Assembly: GCA_965200115.1 (NCBI GenBank) | Contig: OZ241336.1 | Location: 2,542,001-2,606,000 of the forward strand | Direction: 5' to 3' | DNA length: 64,000 nucleotides | DNA from: JAPOUP01 sp026708635 | Lineage (GTDB): Bacteria > Pseudomonadota > Alphaproteobacteria > Rhodobacterales > Rhodobacteraceae | Shown here: one piece after another, positions 26,033-34,807 of the stretch | Layout of the letters: every line of letters starts with the position of its first letter | How positions within the stretch are numbered: position 1 is the stretch's first letter | Program-made: the position numbers and the translations under genes | The notes under the pieces: generated by a model | What the model was told of the DNA's origin: nothing | What the model saw: the letters and a program-made list of their open reading frames with translations, nothing else | Databases searched by the model: none

Positions 26033-27310
26033 GTGCTGAAACACTGCATTCCATTCGTTTTTCTGCTGGCCCCCTTTGCGAGTGTGGCCGCGGCTGATAG
26101 AATTGACGTCCCGAGGCGCTGGGTTACACAAGCCGTTGAGGAAACCTGCCCGGTAACTGATTTCGGCGGTTTTCAGGCGCAGATGGCCTTGGAAGGCAGT
26201 TGGTTCATCGACGAGACGCGGATGCCGGACAGCCGTTCACCTGTCAGGATCAACGTCCGACTCGCACTGCCGAATGGAGACGAACTGGAGTTGGAGCGCC
26301 GGCAGGCCGGAACGCAACTCAGGCAGTTTCGCGTCTCTTACTTCGAGGCGGTCAACAATCGCCACCGCCCCCTTCTAATGGCGATAGCGGATGGGTCCTG
26401 CAAAATCCAGTCCGGGCGCGTGTTGCGTGGCGAAGGGGATATCTGGCGTTTTCTCGACCATCTTGATGACGACTTGGTCAACGTCAAATGGTCCGAAACC
26501 CTTCAGGCACCTTGGCCGGAAGGTGAGGACTCCGGGGGAATTCGCGTCGCCCTGGTTGATAGCGGACTCGTCTATGATCTTGATCTGTTTCGCGACCGCC
26601 TTGCACGGGACGCGGATGGCCGACCATTGGGTTACGACTACTGGGACCTGGATCCCTATCCCTACGACGGCGATACATCGAGAGGACCGTTTCTGCCAAT
26701 CCGGCATGGTACCGCGGTCGCATCGATCTTGGTACGGGAAGCGCCCAACGCTGAGCTGGTTCCTTACCGGTATCCCCGGCCGGATATGGACCGTATGGGC
26801 GACCTTATCGAACGCGCGGCGCGCGACGGCGTACGCATTCTGGCGATGCCGCTCGGCAGCCGCCGCACTGGGGACTGGCGCACGTTTGCCCGAGCGATTG
26901 AGCGCCATGATCTACTCGCTTTGGTGTCGGCGGGAAATGACGGGCGCGACATCGACGCGGATCCGGTCTACCCCGCGACGCTGGAACTCGCGAATGTCTT
27001 GACCGTCACGTCGGCCGACGAGTTTGGAAGGCTTGCAACCGGCTCGAACTGGGGCGCAACCAGCGTCGACCTTATGTTGCCCGCGGAAAATCTTGAAGCG
27101 ATCGATTTTCGCGGAGCCTCGATCATGGCTTCCGGATCAAGCTACGCCGTTCCAAGGTTGGCTGCCTTGGCCGTGCGCATTCTTGAGGGGGAACCCGAGC
27201 TGACCGCGGCTGAGTTGAAATCCCGAATCCTTGCTCGGGCCGTGCGTTCGCCCTATGAGCGTAGTGGCGTTTTGTCTGTGGGATGGATTCCCGATCCACT
27301 TGCGGACTAG
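26033..27310 (+). CDS. Exported subtilisin-like (S8) serine peptidase
   Basis: A secreted S8-family protein. From GTG 26033 the first 20 residues (LKHCIPFVFLLAPFASVAA) form a clean signal peptide, and GGAAGGAAAG precedes this start. The frame also has an ATG at 25991, which lacks a ribosome site and would extend the signal. An N-terminal domain of about 150 residues precedes the catalytic core: Asp in IRVALVDSGLVYD, His in IRHGTAVASILVR, Asn region LLALVSAGNDGRD, and Ser in ASIMASGSSYAVPRLAALAV. The serine box reads GSSYAVPR rather than the usual GTSMAAP, but the triad is complete. Substrate unknown; it stands alone between two pseudogenes. Confidence 0.88.
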   Translation: MLKHCIPFVFLLAPFASVAAADRIDVPRRWVTQAVEETCPVTDFGGFQAQMALEGSWFIDETRMPDSRSPVRINVRLALPNGDELELERRQAGTQLRQFRVSYFEAVNNRHRPLLMAIADGSCKIQSGRVLRGEGDIWRFLDHLDDDLVNVKWSETLQAPWPEGEDSGGIRVALVDSGLVYDLDLFRDRLARDADGRPLGYDYWDLDPYPYDGDTSRGPFLPIRHGTAVASILVREAPNAELVPYRYPRPDMDRMGDLIERAARDGVRILAMPLGSRRTGDWRTFARAIERHDLLALVSAGNDGRDIDADPVYPATLELANVLTVTSADEFGRLATGSNWGATSVDLMLPAENLEAIDFRGASIMASGSSYAVPRLAALAVRILEGEPELTAAELKSRILARAVRSPYERSGVLSVGWIPDPLAD

Positions 27311-27736
27311 CTCCAGCGTGCCGCTCAGGTCCGAGAATCGTCGGAACGCCGGGGCTCGACAGGCATCGGCCTCGGGAAATAACCGGCAAGGTTCCTCAGC
27401 CTATCTGTCCCAGCGCGTTCAATCACGGGCACGAGCTAAATTCCTGAATGCAACCCAAGCCGGAGCGTTTCCACCGCCAACGCCTGCGTTGGAGGGTGAA
27501 TTCCAGTAGCGGAACCGGCAGCCTGCCGAGGATTGGCGCACGACCAGTGCCGAACCCATGTCGTAGGTTCAGCATCCCCCGGATCGTTAGGCAGATAGTC
27601 AGGCTCCGGTGGTATCCGGAAACTCCATTCAAATGATCTGAACGGGGACTCCCAAACCGGGTGCGCGGCCAACGCTCGATGACATCGGCGACCCCAGAAC
27701 CGACCGCCATCGATGCGGCATGATCATATAGCGGCT
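27311..27736. other. Gap after the subtilase
   Basis: No supported gene. Overlapping minus-strand frames here may belong to the decayed ATPase gene that ends just upstream. Confidence 0.3.
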
Positions 27737-27910
27737 TCATGGGTCAGCTCGCTGGATGAGTTCATCAAATAGGGGAGCCGTGAACACGGAATACCGGTAG
27801 CCCGGGCCGTAGATCATTCCGTTCGTAATGAGCGCGTCACACGCCGGACCAGGTTGAGACGGGGTCTTGCCGATCGCATTGGCAATGTCCCCGGCTTCAG
27901 GAGGCCGCGG
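27737..27910 (-). pseudogene. Remnant of an AAA ATPase, C-terminal winged-helix tail
   Basis: The minus-strand frame reads GDIANAIGKTPSQPGPACDA then LITNGMIYGPGYRYSVFTAP and LFDELIQRADP. This resembles the winged-helix end of archaeal-type AAA ATPases, where a line such as LIxxGLIYxPxHGxxxFTVPLFDxFxRR is common. No nucleotide-binding motifs remain upstream, so only the tail survives. The assignment is from memory of the pattern. Confidence 0.5.
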
Positions 27911-28122
27911 TCCAGGTTGCGGCCCATGATTCGCGGGCAGGTTTTCCGGGGTTCGGAGAGCCGTTCCCGGCGAGATTGAAAGAAGTTCCCTGGCCGGACT
28001 TTCAACTGCCTTCCTCTCCACCTCGCCCACGTAATGTGCGGTAATGGGACTGTCACTGGCCCGGTTCCCGGTTGGCGCCCCCTCCCGCAGTTTTTTTCGC
28101 CACGACGCCTCGGCGGATGCCG
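27911..28122. other. Spacer downstream of rpsT
   Basis: Nothing recognisable apart from a seven-T run at about 28091 on the plus strand, which has no stem before it. Confidence 0.3.
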
Positions 28123-28386
28123 TCAGTTGATAGCCTTCACCCTGACGTTGAGCCGCGATACTTTTCTAGAGGCGGTGTTCCGGTGCATGATGCCTTTCGT
28201 GACGCCGCGCATCAGTTCCGGCTGGGCGTTTCTTAGAGCGGCGGCCGCCTTTTCCCTGTCACCGGACGCGATGGCTTCCTCGACTTTACGAAGGAAGGTG
28301 CGAATCCGCGAACGGCGGGCTTTGTTGATGGCAAGCCGACGCAGATTCTGACGCGCCCGCTTCTTTGCTTGGGGAGAATTGGCCAT
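28123..28386 (-). CDS. rpsT: 30S ribosomal protein S20
   Basis: S20 binds 16S rRNA early in 30S assembly. The 87-residue protein begins MANSPQAKKRARQNLRRLAI and ends VSRLNVRVKAIN; it is strongly basic and helical as expected. A longer frame reaching 28689 exists, but the ATG at 28386 matches the family start exactly and is preceded by AAAGGTC. In alphaproteobacteria it normally lies directly upstream of dnaA; here about 4 kb of accessory and decayed DNA intervenes. Confidence 0.97.
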   Translation of the reverse strand: MANSPQAKKRARQNLRRLAINKARRSRIRTFLRKVEEAIASGDREKAAAALRNAQPELMRGVTKGIMHRNTASRKVSRLNVRVKAIN

Positions 28387-28893
28387 TGTATTCGGACCTT
28401 TATTCAGCTTCGGTTTACATCGGACGCACGGCGGACCTTCCGTAACCGGAACCGCTCCCGAGGAAGCATTCAAGCCTGGGCTGGCTGCACGCGCATGTTC
28501 GGAAGATGCATATACCCAAACCGGGCGGCCAGGAAAACCCCATTCCCCCATTGCGGGCGTGGAGGCAGCCGGAGCCGCGGGAATGCTATCGCCTGAACGC
28601 CGGAACCATTCCATTTCCGACCGATGACCGGCGGAACCACATCCATATTTTCGCTTTGGAACTCTTCTGGCTACGAGATGCGGTTCCATCGCGGGGTAAC
28701 GATCACCGGCGACAGTCCCGATCCCTGACGGGTTTGCCCAGATCCAGGCGGTAGGCGGGCGATCGCCCCGCGCACTTCCGACATCACGCCCCGCGCCATA
28801 GTGGGACGGTCCATCGCCGGAACGTCCTACGCGCGCCCACGCCGTCAGGTATCGCCGTATAATCCGTCGCGGAAACCCGGGCTACACCCGCCG
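28387..28893. other. Leader region of rpsT
   Basis: About 500 bp with no supported gene between the enoyl-CoA hydratase stop and rpsT. It presumably contains the rpsT promoter on the minus strand, but I could not define -35/-10 boxes with confidence. Confidence 0.35.
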
Positions 28894-29670
28894 TTATCTG
28901 TCGCGGAACTGCGGTTCGCGCTTTTCAAGGAACGCCGCCATTCCCTCTTTCTGGTCCTCGGTGGCGAAAAGGCTATGGAACAGCCGCCGCTCGGCCAACA
29001 GACCCTCATGCAATGTGGTCTCATAGCTGCGGTTGACCGCCTCCTTGACCGCCATCACGGAGAGCATGGACTTCTCGGAAATTCGATTCGCGGCGGCCAT
29101 CGTCTCCTCAATCAAATTCTTGGCCGGCACCACACGACTGACCAATCCGGCCCTCTCCGCCTCATCCGCGCCCATAAAACGGCCCGTCAGAGTCATGTCC
29201 ATAGCCTTTGCCTTGCCCACCAGTCGGGTCAGCCGCTGCGACCCGCCCATTCCGGGCATGACGCCGAGATTGATCTCGGGCTGGCCGAATCTGGCCGTCT
29301 CCGACGCAATGATGAAATCACACATCATCGCCAGTTCGCAGCCGCCTCCGAGCGCGAAACCGGACACGGCCGCGATAACCGGCTTGCGGATGCGACCGAA
29401 CTCCGCGTTGACCGGTCCGAACATATCCTCGGACACCACATCGACAAATCCCTTGCCGGACATCTCCCTGATGTCGGCGCCGGCGGCGAAGGCCTTTTCG
29501 GATCCGGTAATCACGATAACCCGGATCTTTTCCCTGGCCTCCGCCTCGCGCAGCGCCGCGGTAAGTTCTCCAAGCATTTCTGAATTCAGGGCGTTCAGGG
29601 CGTCGGGTCGGTTCAGCCTGATTACCGAGATGTGGTCTTCGATCTCGACGATAAGCGTCTTGAAGGCCAT
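28894..29670 (-). CDS. Enoyl-CoA hydratase (crotonase family)
   Basis: A 258-residue crotonase that hydrates trans-2-enoyl-CoA in fatty-acid oxidation or related CoA pathways. Family landmarks are VIRLNRPDALNALNSEMLGE, the oxyanion-hole block KAFAAGADIREMSG, and both catalytic glutamates, in GFALGGGCELAMMCD and in FGQPEINLGVMPGMGGSQRL. ATG 29670 is chosen because MAFKTLIVEI is the family-like start. It lies upstream of rpsT on the same strand, a common alphaproteobacterial neighbour. The exact substrate chain length is unknown. Confidence 0.94.
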   Translation of the reverse strand: MAFKTLIVEIEDHISVIRLNRPDALNALNSEMLGELTAALREAEAREKIRVIVITGSEKAFAAGADIREMSGKGFVDVVSEDMFGPVNAEFGRIRKPVIAAVSGFALGGGCELAMMCDFIIASETARFGQPEINLGVMPGMGGSQRLTRLVGKAKAMDMTLTGRFMGADEAERAGLVSRVVPAKNLIEETMAAANRISEKSMLSVMAVKEAVNRSYETTLHEGLLAERRLFHSLFATEDQKEGMAAFLEKREPQFRDR

Positions 29671-29733
29671 GATCATTCCCATGGAAGTTACGGGTCGGTT
29701 TGAATCCATATCATCCGCGGCCCGCGTATCAAG

Positions 29734-30585
29734 TCATCTTTGGCATTCAGGGCAATAAAAGGTCGATCGGCCGGACTGGGCAATTCGGACGACGCAGCCG
29801 TCACAGCCGGATCGAAGACAGGGTTTTCCCTCGCGGCCGTAAACCTCGAACGAATGCTGGAAATACCCGATTTCGCCGTCGGACTTCCGGAAATCACGCA
29901 GACTCGACCCGCCCGCCTCGATCGCCTCGCGCAGAACCTGCCGGATCGAAACCACGAGGTCGCGGAGCCTGCGGCGGGAAATACGTCCCGCCATCCGCGT
30001 CGGCGAGATACCGCTTCGGTGGAGCGCTTCACAGACATAGATGTTCCCGAGTCCCGCGACGACCCTCTGGTCGAGCAGCGCCGTTTTCGCGGAGGCCTTT
30101 TTGCCCCTGAGGCGCTTCAGGAGACAGTCTTCGTGAAATTCGTTCCCCAATGGTTCCGGTCCAAGACCGGCGAGAAACCGATGCCGGTCGAGCGATTCGG
30201 TCAGGGTCAGGTCCATGGCGCCGAACCTTCGGGCATCGTTGAACGTCACTGTCGCGCCATCCGCCATGTGCAGCACCACATGGTCATGGCGTTTGGCCAT
30301 CGGTTCAGCGTGACGGTAGTGTCCGATCCGGCCACCTGAGACAAGTATCCGTCCGGACATTCCAAGATGGACAATCAGCGTCTCGCCAGAGCCCAAATCA
30401 ATGAGAACGTATTTCGACCGCCGTCTAAGCCGCTCGACCCGCTGGCCCTCCAGCCGCTCCGCCATCCGCTCCGGAAACGGCCATCGAAGGTCGGGCCGGC
30501 GCACTTCGGCATGAACGATCACGCCTCCTTCCATCACTGGCTGAAGGCCCCTGCGGACCGTCTCCACCTCCGGCAGTTCGGGCAA
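29734..30585 (-). CDS. mutM: Formamidopyrimidine-DNA glycosylase
   Basis: MutM (Fpg) removes 8-oxoguanine and formamidopyrimidines and nicks the abasic site. The 283-residue protein keeps the mature N-terminus PELPEVETVRRGL with catalytic Pro1/Glu2, the lysine-bearing RRSKYVLIDLGSGETLIVHL, GMSGRILV, the H2TH region VAGLGNIYVCEALHRSGISP, and the C-terminal zinc finger GREGKPCLRSGC to RSTFYCPECQR. The zinc finger has an additional cysteine (CDGC) beyond the usual four. It is divergent from ubiE with an 84-base shared promoter region. Confidence 0.96.
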   Translation of the reverse strand: MPELPEVETVRRGLQPVMEGGVIVHAEVRRPDLRWPFPERMAERLEGQRVERLRRRSKYVLIDLGSGETLIVHLGMSGRILVSGGRIGHYRHAEPMAKRHDHVVLHMADGATVTFNDARRFGAMDLTLTESLDRHRFLAGLGPEPLGNEFHEDCLLKRLRGKKASAKTALLDQRVVAGLGNIYVCEALHRSGISPTRMAGRISRRRLRDLVVSIRQVLREAIEAGGSSLRDFRKSDGEIGYFQHSFEVYGREGKPCLRSGCDGCVVRIAQSGRSTFYCPECQR

Positions 30586-30669
30586 GGCGTTCTCCCGCGG
30601 TTTCCGGGCGGATTGCAGACCGCCGACAGTGTACTATAAACGGGCAGGTCTAGCCGGGGACAAGGTTTA

Positions 30670-31422
30670 ATGACCGAACCAACCAGAAAAACCACACATT
30701 TTGGAAGCGAGGTCATCCCCGAGTCCGATAAGGCTGGCCGCGTGCAGGAGGTGTTCACGTCAGTCGCGTCGAGATATGACCTGATGAACGACGTCATGTC
30801 AGCGGGCATTCACCGCATCTGGAAGGGCGCGATGATGGACTGGCTCGCTCCGCGGAACGGACAGCGGCTCCTTGACGTCGCGGGAGGTACCGGAGACGTC
30901 GCCTTCCGTTTCCTCAGGCGCGCGCCGGAAGCCAGCGCGGTTGTCTGCGACGTCAATGGGGAAATGCTCGCGGCCGGACGCGGGAGGGTTGAGGCGCGCA
31001 AGCTTGCCGACCGGATTGACTGGGCCGTCTGTGACGCGACATCGCTGCCGTTCGGCAACGGTTGTTTCGACGTCTGCACGATCAGCTTCGGTATCCGTAA
31101 CGTCACCTGTCCCGCGGACGCGCTCGCCGAGGCGCTGCGGGTGCTACGCACCGGCGGTCGTCTCATGGTCCTCGAATTCAGCAATCTCAGCCACGAGGGC
31201 CTACGGAGACTCTACGACGCCTATTCGTATAACGTGATTCCGGCAATGGGCCAGATGATCGCCAACGACCGGGCGAGCTATCGCTATCTTGTGGAGTCGA
31301 TCCGACGTTTTCCCGATCGGGAATCCTTTGCCGGAATGATCCGCAAGGCCGGATTCGACCAGGTGAGATACCGGAGCCTGACCATGGGTGTGGCCGCGCT
31401 GCATTCCGGCTGGAAACTCTGA
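30670..31422 (+). CDS. ubiE: Ubiquinone/menaquinone biosynthesis C-methyltransferase
   Basis: UbiE methylates the ring carbon of the ubiquinone precursor using SAM. The 250-residue protein has VFTSVASRYDLMNDVMSAGI, motif I LLDVAGGTGDVAFRFLRRAP, and the conserved ISFGIRNVTCPADALAEALR with VLRTGGRLMVLEFS. It ends GVAALHSGWKL, the usual C-terminus. ubiB follows immediately, giving the standard alphaproteobacterial ubiE-ubiB operon. Confidence 0.97.
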   Translation: MTEPTRKTTHFGSEVIPESDKAGRVQEVFTSVASRYDLMNDVMSAGIHRIWKGAMMDWLAPRNGQRLLDVAGGTGDVAFRFLRRAPEASAVVCDVNGEMLAAGRGRVEARKLADRIDWAVCDATSLPFGNGCFDVCTISFGIRNVTCPADALAEALRVLRTGGRLMVLEFSNLSHEGLRRLYDAYSYNVIPAMGQMIANDRASYRYLVESIRRFPDRESFAGMIRKAGFDQVRYRSLTMGVAALHSGWKL

Positions 31423-31423
31423 A

Positions 31424-32953
31424 TTGCGAGGCCCCCATAACATCTGGCGGTTGCTGCGCTCAGCGGCGACTCTCGAGCGCACCGGCGCGATGGGCGTTGT
31501 GCTGGACGCTTTCAACGCGCCTCTGGCACTGCGCTGGACTTCACGTACGCTAGCGTTGCCGTTCCTGTGGCTGGGATACCGCGGGGATCCCTCGCGGCCG
31601 CCCCTGACGCGGGCCCTGACCGCATTGGGACCGGCATATATCAAGTTCGGCCAGCTCATGTCGACGCGACCCGACGTGATCGGCAGGGAACTGGCCAGCG
31701 AACTTCAGGTGCTCCAGGACAAACTTCCACCATTTCCCGTTGATGAAGCGAAGGCTGTCGTGGTGTCGGAACTGGGTCATCCGATCGAGGAGCTGTTTTC
31801 CGAGTTCAGCGAGGCCATTGCGGGCGCGTCCATCGCCCAGGTGCATCGCGCCCGTCTCGTGGAGGATGGGCGGGAAGTCGCGGTAAAGGTGCTTCGGCCG
31901 GGTATCCAGAGGGCTTTTCGCAGAGACATCGACGCGTTCTATTTCGGGGCTGACACGATCGAGCTTCTGTCACCGGCATCGCGTCGCCTGCGGCCCTATG
32001 ACGTCATCGAGCATTTCGAGGGCGTCGTGGCGGGTGAACTCGACCTCAGGATGGAGACCTCGGCGGCGGCCGAATTCGCCGCGAGCACCGAGGGGGATAC
32101 CGGGTTCCAGGTGCCAAGGGTCGAATGGTCCCTCTCGGCACGGCAGGTCATGACCCTCGGTTGGGCTGAGGGAATACCGGCGCACGATCTGGTGGCCATC
32201 GACGCGGCGGGCCACGACCGACGCGCATTGGCCCAACGCGTACTGAAGCTTTTTCTCAGTCATGCGCTCAGGGACGGTTATTTTCATGCCGACATGCATC
32301 AGGGTAACCTGAAAGTCGCCGAAAACGGCGATATCATCGCCGTGGATTTCGGTATCATGGGACGGATTGACGAGTACACCCGCCGTGTCTACGCCGAGAT
32401 ACTCTTCGGGTTCATTCGCAAGAATTACCGCCGCGTCGCGGAGGTGCATTTCGAGGCGGGCTATGTTCCGGCCGGCCAGGATATCGACGATTTCGCCCGG
32501 GCCCTGCGGTCAGTGGGCGAACCGATCTTCGGGCTGGACGCGAGCAAGCTGTCGATGGCGCGCCTGTTGAGCCATCTGTTCGAGGTCACCGAACGGTTCG
32601 GGATGGAAACGCGCAAGGAGTTGATTCTCCTTCAGCGGACGATGGTTGTGGTCGAAGGTGTGGCGCGCTCGCTGGACTCGCACGTCAACATCTGGGAAGT
32701 GGCGAAGCCCATTGTCGAGGACTATATCAAAAAGAACGTGGGCCCAAGGGCCGTACTGAGAGACCTCTCGAGATCCATGCAGGTGATTTCCCGGGTCGGT
32801 CCAAAACTGCCGGAACTCGTGGAGGCCGCGCTCATCCGCGGCGCCACCGAACCGCGGGAGAGGAGTCAGTGGCGTCTGGGCCGGTCAGCTCTCCTTATGG
32901 CGCTCGGAGCCGGTCTCGCGCTGGCGGGTGTGCTGTTGGGTCAAGGCCTCTAG
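31424..32953 (+). CDS. ubiB: Ubiquinone biosynthesis regulatory protein kinase-like UbiB
   Basis: UbiB is an atypical kinase-like ATPase at the membrane needed for ubiquinone biosynthesis. Family motifs are LGPAYIKFGQLMSTRPDVIG (KxGQ), the alanine-rich loop IAGASIAQVHRARL, VAVKVLRPGIQ with the lysine, HADMHQGNLKV, and IAVDFGIMGRIDEYT. Two hydrophobic C-terminal segments (SALLMALGAGLALAGVLLGQ) anchor it. The start is uncertain: TTG 31424, two bases after the ubiE stop, gives 509 residues, close to family length. A GTG at 31388 would overlap ubiE, and the first ATG would cut the N-terminal helix. Confidence 0.94.
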   Translation: MRGPHNIWRLLRSAATLERTGAMGVVLDAFNAPLALRWTSRTLALPFLWLGYRGDPSRPPLTRALTALGPAYIKFGQLMSTRPDVIGRELASELQVLQDKLPPFPVDEAKAVVVSELGHPIEELFSEFSEAIAGASIAQVHRARLVEDGREVAVKVLRPGIQRAFRRDIDAFYFGADTIELLSPASRRLRPYDVIEHFEGVVAGELDLRMETSAAAEFAASTEGDTGFQVPRVEWSLSARQVMTLGWAEGIPAHDLVAIDAAGHDRRALAQRVLKLFLSHALRDGYFHADMHQGNLKVAENGDIIAVDFGIMGRIDEYTRRVYAEILFGFIRKNYRRVAEVHFEAGYVPAGQDIDDFARALRSVGEPIFGLDASKLSMARLLSHLFEVTERFGMETRKELILLQRTMVVVEGVARSLDSHVNIWEVAKPIVEDYIKKNVGPRAVLRDLSRSMQVISRVGPKLPELVEAALIRGATEPRERSQWRLGRSALLMALGAGLALAGVLLGQGL

Positions 32954-33090
32954 CGGGTCGCGTTCCGACCTGGGCCCGGCCAGGCAATCCGTTCCACCCC
33001 GCCCGTATGCCCGTCGGGTTCCCGGTTACGGCCCGGACCGCGCGGGCGGGTATCCATGACCGTCGGACGTTCACGTGACGGGACACCCGT

Positions 33091-33372
33091 TCAGCCGTTG
33101 ATGTCGTGGTCAAATGTCTTCACCTGACCTTCCCGAAGCGCGAACAGGCGACGAAGCGTCAGCCAGGCGGCAAGGGACAGGACCGCGAACACGAGGATCA
33201 GGACGGGAAGCGGGAACAGGTCACCTGAAACGAGCAGGATGAGCGAAACCAGCAGACCCCCGACCGCGAAGCCAAGGAAGACAAAGCCTGGCACGAATAT
33301 TTCAAGCAGGCCGAGAGCTATCGCCAGGCATAGCCAAATCCACCAGACGGACCATAACGCACCGCCCTCCAT
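33091..33372 (-). CDS. NfeD-like membrane protein, short form
   Basis: A 93-residue protein with three or four hydrophobic helices (WWIWLCLAIALGLLEIFVPG, FVFLGFAVGGLLVSLILLVS, LPVLILVFAVLSLAAWLTLR) and no clear soluble OB domain. It matches the short NfeD/YbbK type that partners an SPFH protein. The ATG at 33372 lies one base after the stop of the SPFH gene (TGAgATG), so the two are co-translated. It probably acts in membrane quality control with its partner. Confidence 0.85.
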   Translation of the reverse strand: MEGGALWSVWWIWLCLAIALGLLEIFVPGFVFLGFAVGGLLVSLILLVSGDLFPLPVLILVFAVLSLAAWLTLRRLFALREGQVKTFDHDING

Positions 33373-33373
33373 C

Positions 33374-34276
33374 TCATTTCCCCTTGAGCATCCGGAAGGC
33401 GTCACCGAACGCCTCTAGCGCCTGCGCCGGAACGACCACCGTGTGGTTGCCTTTTCCGTTTCCGAGCGCGTTGAGCGCCTCGACCTGCTTAAGGGCGACC
33501 TGGTACCGCGCGGCCTCAAGGCCGTTCTCCTGAATTGCCCTCGCGACCACCTGTGTCGCATACGCTTCGGCATCCGCCTGGATTCGACGCGCCTTCGCCT
33601 CCTGCTCAGCCGAATAGAGATCGGCGTCCGCGGCCAGTTCGACCGCCCTTCTCTGACCTTCCGCCTCCGTTACCTGAGCGCGCCGCGCGCGTTCGGCGTT
33701 CAGCTGCTGGAGCATCGCGTCGCGGGTCGCCTGGTCAAGATTCACGTCAAGGATTTCCGCGCGGGTCACCTCAATTCCCCATTCATCGACGGCGTCCTCG
33801 ACCGATGTCTTGATGGTCGTGATGAGATCGGACCGATTCGACTGCACCTCATCGAGGTCCATCTTTCCGATTTCCGCCCGGACGATACCGGCCACGGTGG
33901 TGGCGATCGCGGCGTCGACATCCCGGATTCTGTACACCGTCTTCTCTGGATTCGTGATCCGGTAAAATACGGACGTCTCCACCTGAAGCAGCACGTTGTC
34001 CTTGGTGATGGCGTCCTGGCTGGCGGTTGGCAGCTGGCGTTCCAGAACGGAGATCCGATGCTTCACCACGTCCAGAAACGGAATGATGAAATTTATCCCC
34101 GGCGATAGAACCGAGTGCAGCCGTCCGAACCGTTCAACGACATATTTCTCCGACTGCGGAACGATTCGGAGCCCCCGGGAGATGACGATGACAATGAAAA
34201 ACGCGGCAAGGATATACGGAACGGTGCCACCCAGAAATTCCAGGACCTGAATTTGACTCATTGCGTTCCCCGACAT
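33374..34276 (-). CDS. qmcA: SPFH/band-7 membrane protein, QmcA-like
   Basis: A 300-residue stomatin/prohibitin-like protein: one N-terminal helix (ILAAFFIVIVISRGLRIVPQ), the band-7 start SEKYVVERFGRLHSVLSPGI, then DAITKDNVLLQVETSVFYRI and IVRAEIGKMDLDEVQSNRSD. A long alanine/glutamate-rich coiled coil follows (NAERARRAQVTEAEGQRRAV). Such proteins form large membrane cages or scaffolds with NfeD partners. A second ATG at 34261 is possible. It precedes the short NfeD gene by one base. Confidence 0.92.
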   Translation of the reverse strand: MSGNAMSQIQVLEFLGGTVPYILAAFFIVIVISRGLRIVPQSEKYVVERFGRLHSVLSPGINFIIPFLDVVKHRISVLERQLPTASQDAITKDNVLLQVETSVFYRITNPEKTVYRIRDVDAAIATTVAGIVRAEIGKMDLDEVQSNRSDLITTIKTSVEDAVDEWGIEVTRAEILDVNLDQATRDAMLQQLNAERARRAQVTEAEGQRRAVELAADADLYSAEQEAKARRIQADAEAYATQVVARAIQENGLEAARYQVALKQVEALNALGNGKGNHTVVVPAQALEAFGDAFRMLKGK

Positions 34277-34576
34277 TCCGGTAGGGCCGCGGCTGGCTCA
34301 CGCCTCGCGAACCTCTGTCTGGCTCCAACGGGCGCATCGCCACGGCTTCCCTACGTGGGGGACCGCGCATCCCGCGCCATGCTTCGATGACAGGCGGGTT
34401 ATCGATCCCCCGTCGCCGCCAACACCGGCGGCATAAAGTAAACCGCGTCCCGCGCGCAAGCCCCGATACGGTCCGCTCGGGCGATCGGCCGGACCGGGGC
34501 AGGCCGTGTCTTCGGAGTTCCGGCCACCGCCATGTCAAGGGACGGAAGTCGGGTCCAATCGATTTGCGGGAACACA

Positions 34577-34652
34577 TGGCAGGGGCGGAGGGACTCGAAC
34601 CCCCGACCCTCGGTTTTGGAGACCGATGCTCTACCGACTGAGCTACACCCCT
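34577..34652 (-). tRNA. tRNA-Trp (CCA)
   Basis: The minus strand gives a complete cloverleaf. The acceptor pairs AGGGGTG (34646-34652) with CGCCCCT, discriminator G at 34580 and an encoded CCA at 34577-34579. The D arm begins TAGCTCAGTCGGTAGAGCA, the anticodon stem-loop reads CGGTCTCCAAAACCG with anticodon CCA, and the T arm has GGTTCGAGTCC. It looks fully functional. It stands just before the accessory stretch, but no partial copy of it was seen. Confidence 0.95.
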
Positions 34653-34807
34653 GTGGCCGGTCATGGCGTTAATCCGAATCGCGGCGGAAATCAAGAAGGG
34701 GATTGACCGACAAAAGACCGGATTGAGACCAGCGGCGCCGATCGTTTAAGCTGCGGCGCCCCGCGGGCTACTACCGGACGCGGGTTAATTGAGACTGCCC
34801 GGCCCCC

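Noticed and set aside
28085..28110. T-run at 28091 as a terminator for the subtilase
   Set aside because: No stem precedes the run on the plus strand, and the subtilase stop is nearly 800 bp away.
28801..29583. 260-residue plus-strand ORF opposite the enoyl-CoA hydratase
   Set aside because: It mirrors the codon pattern of the real crotonase gene, is rich in His, Arg and Gly, and has no family content.
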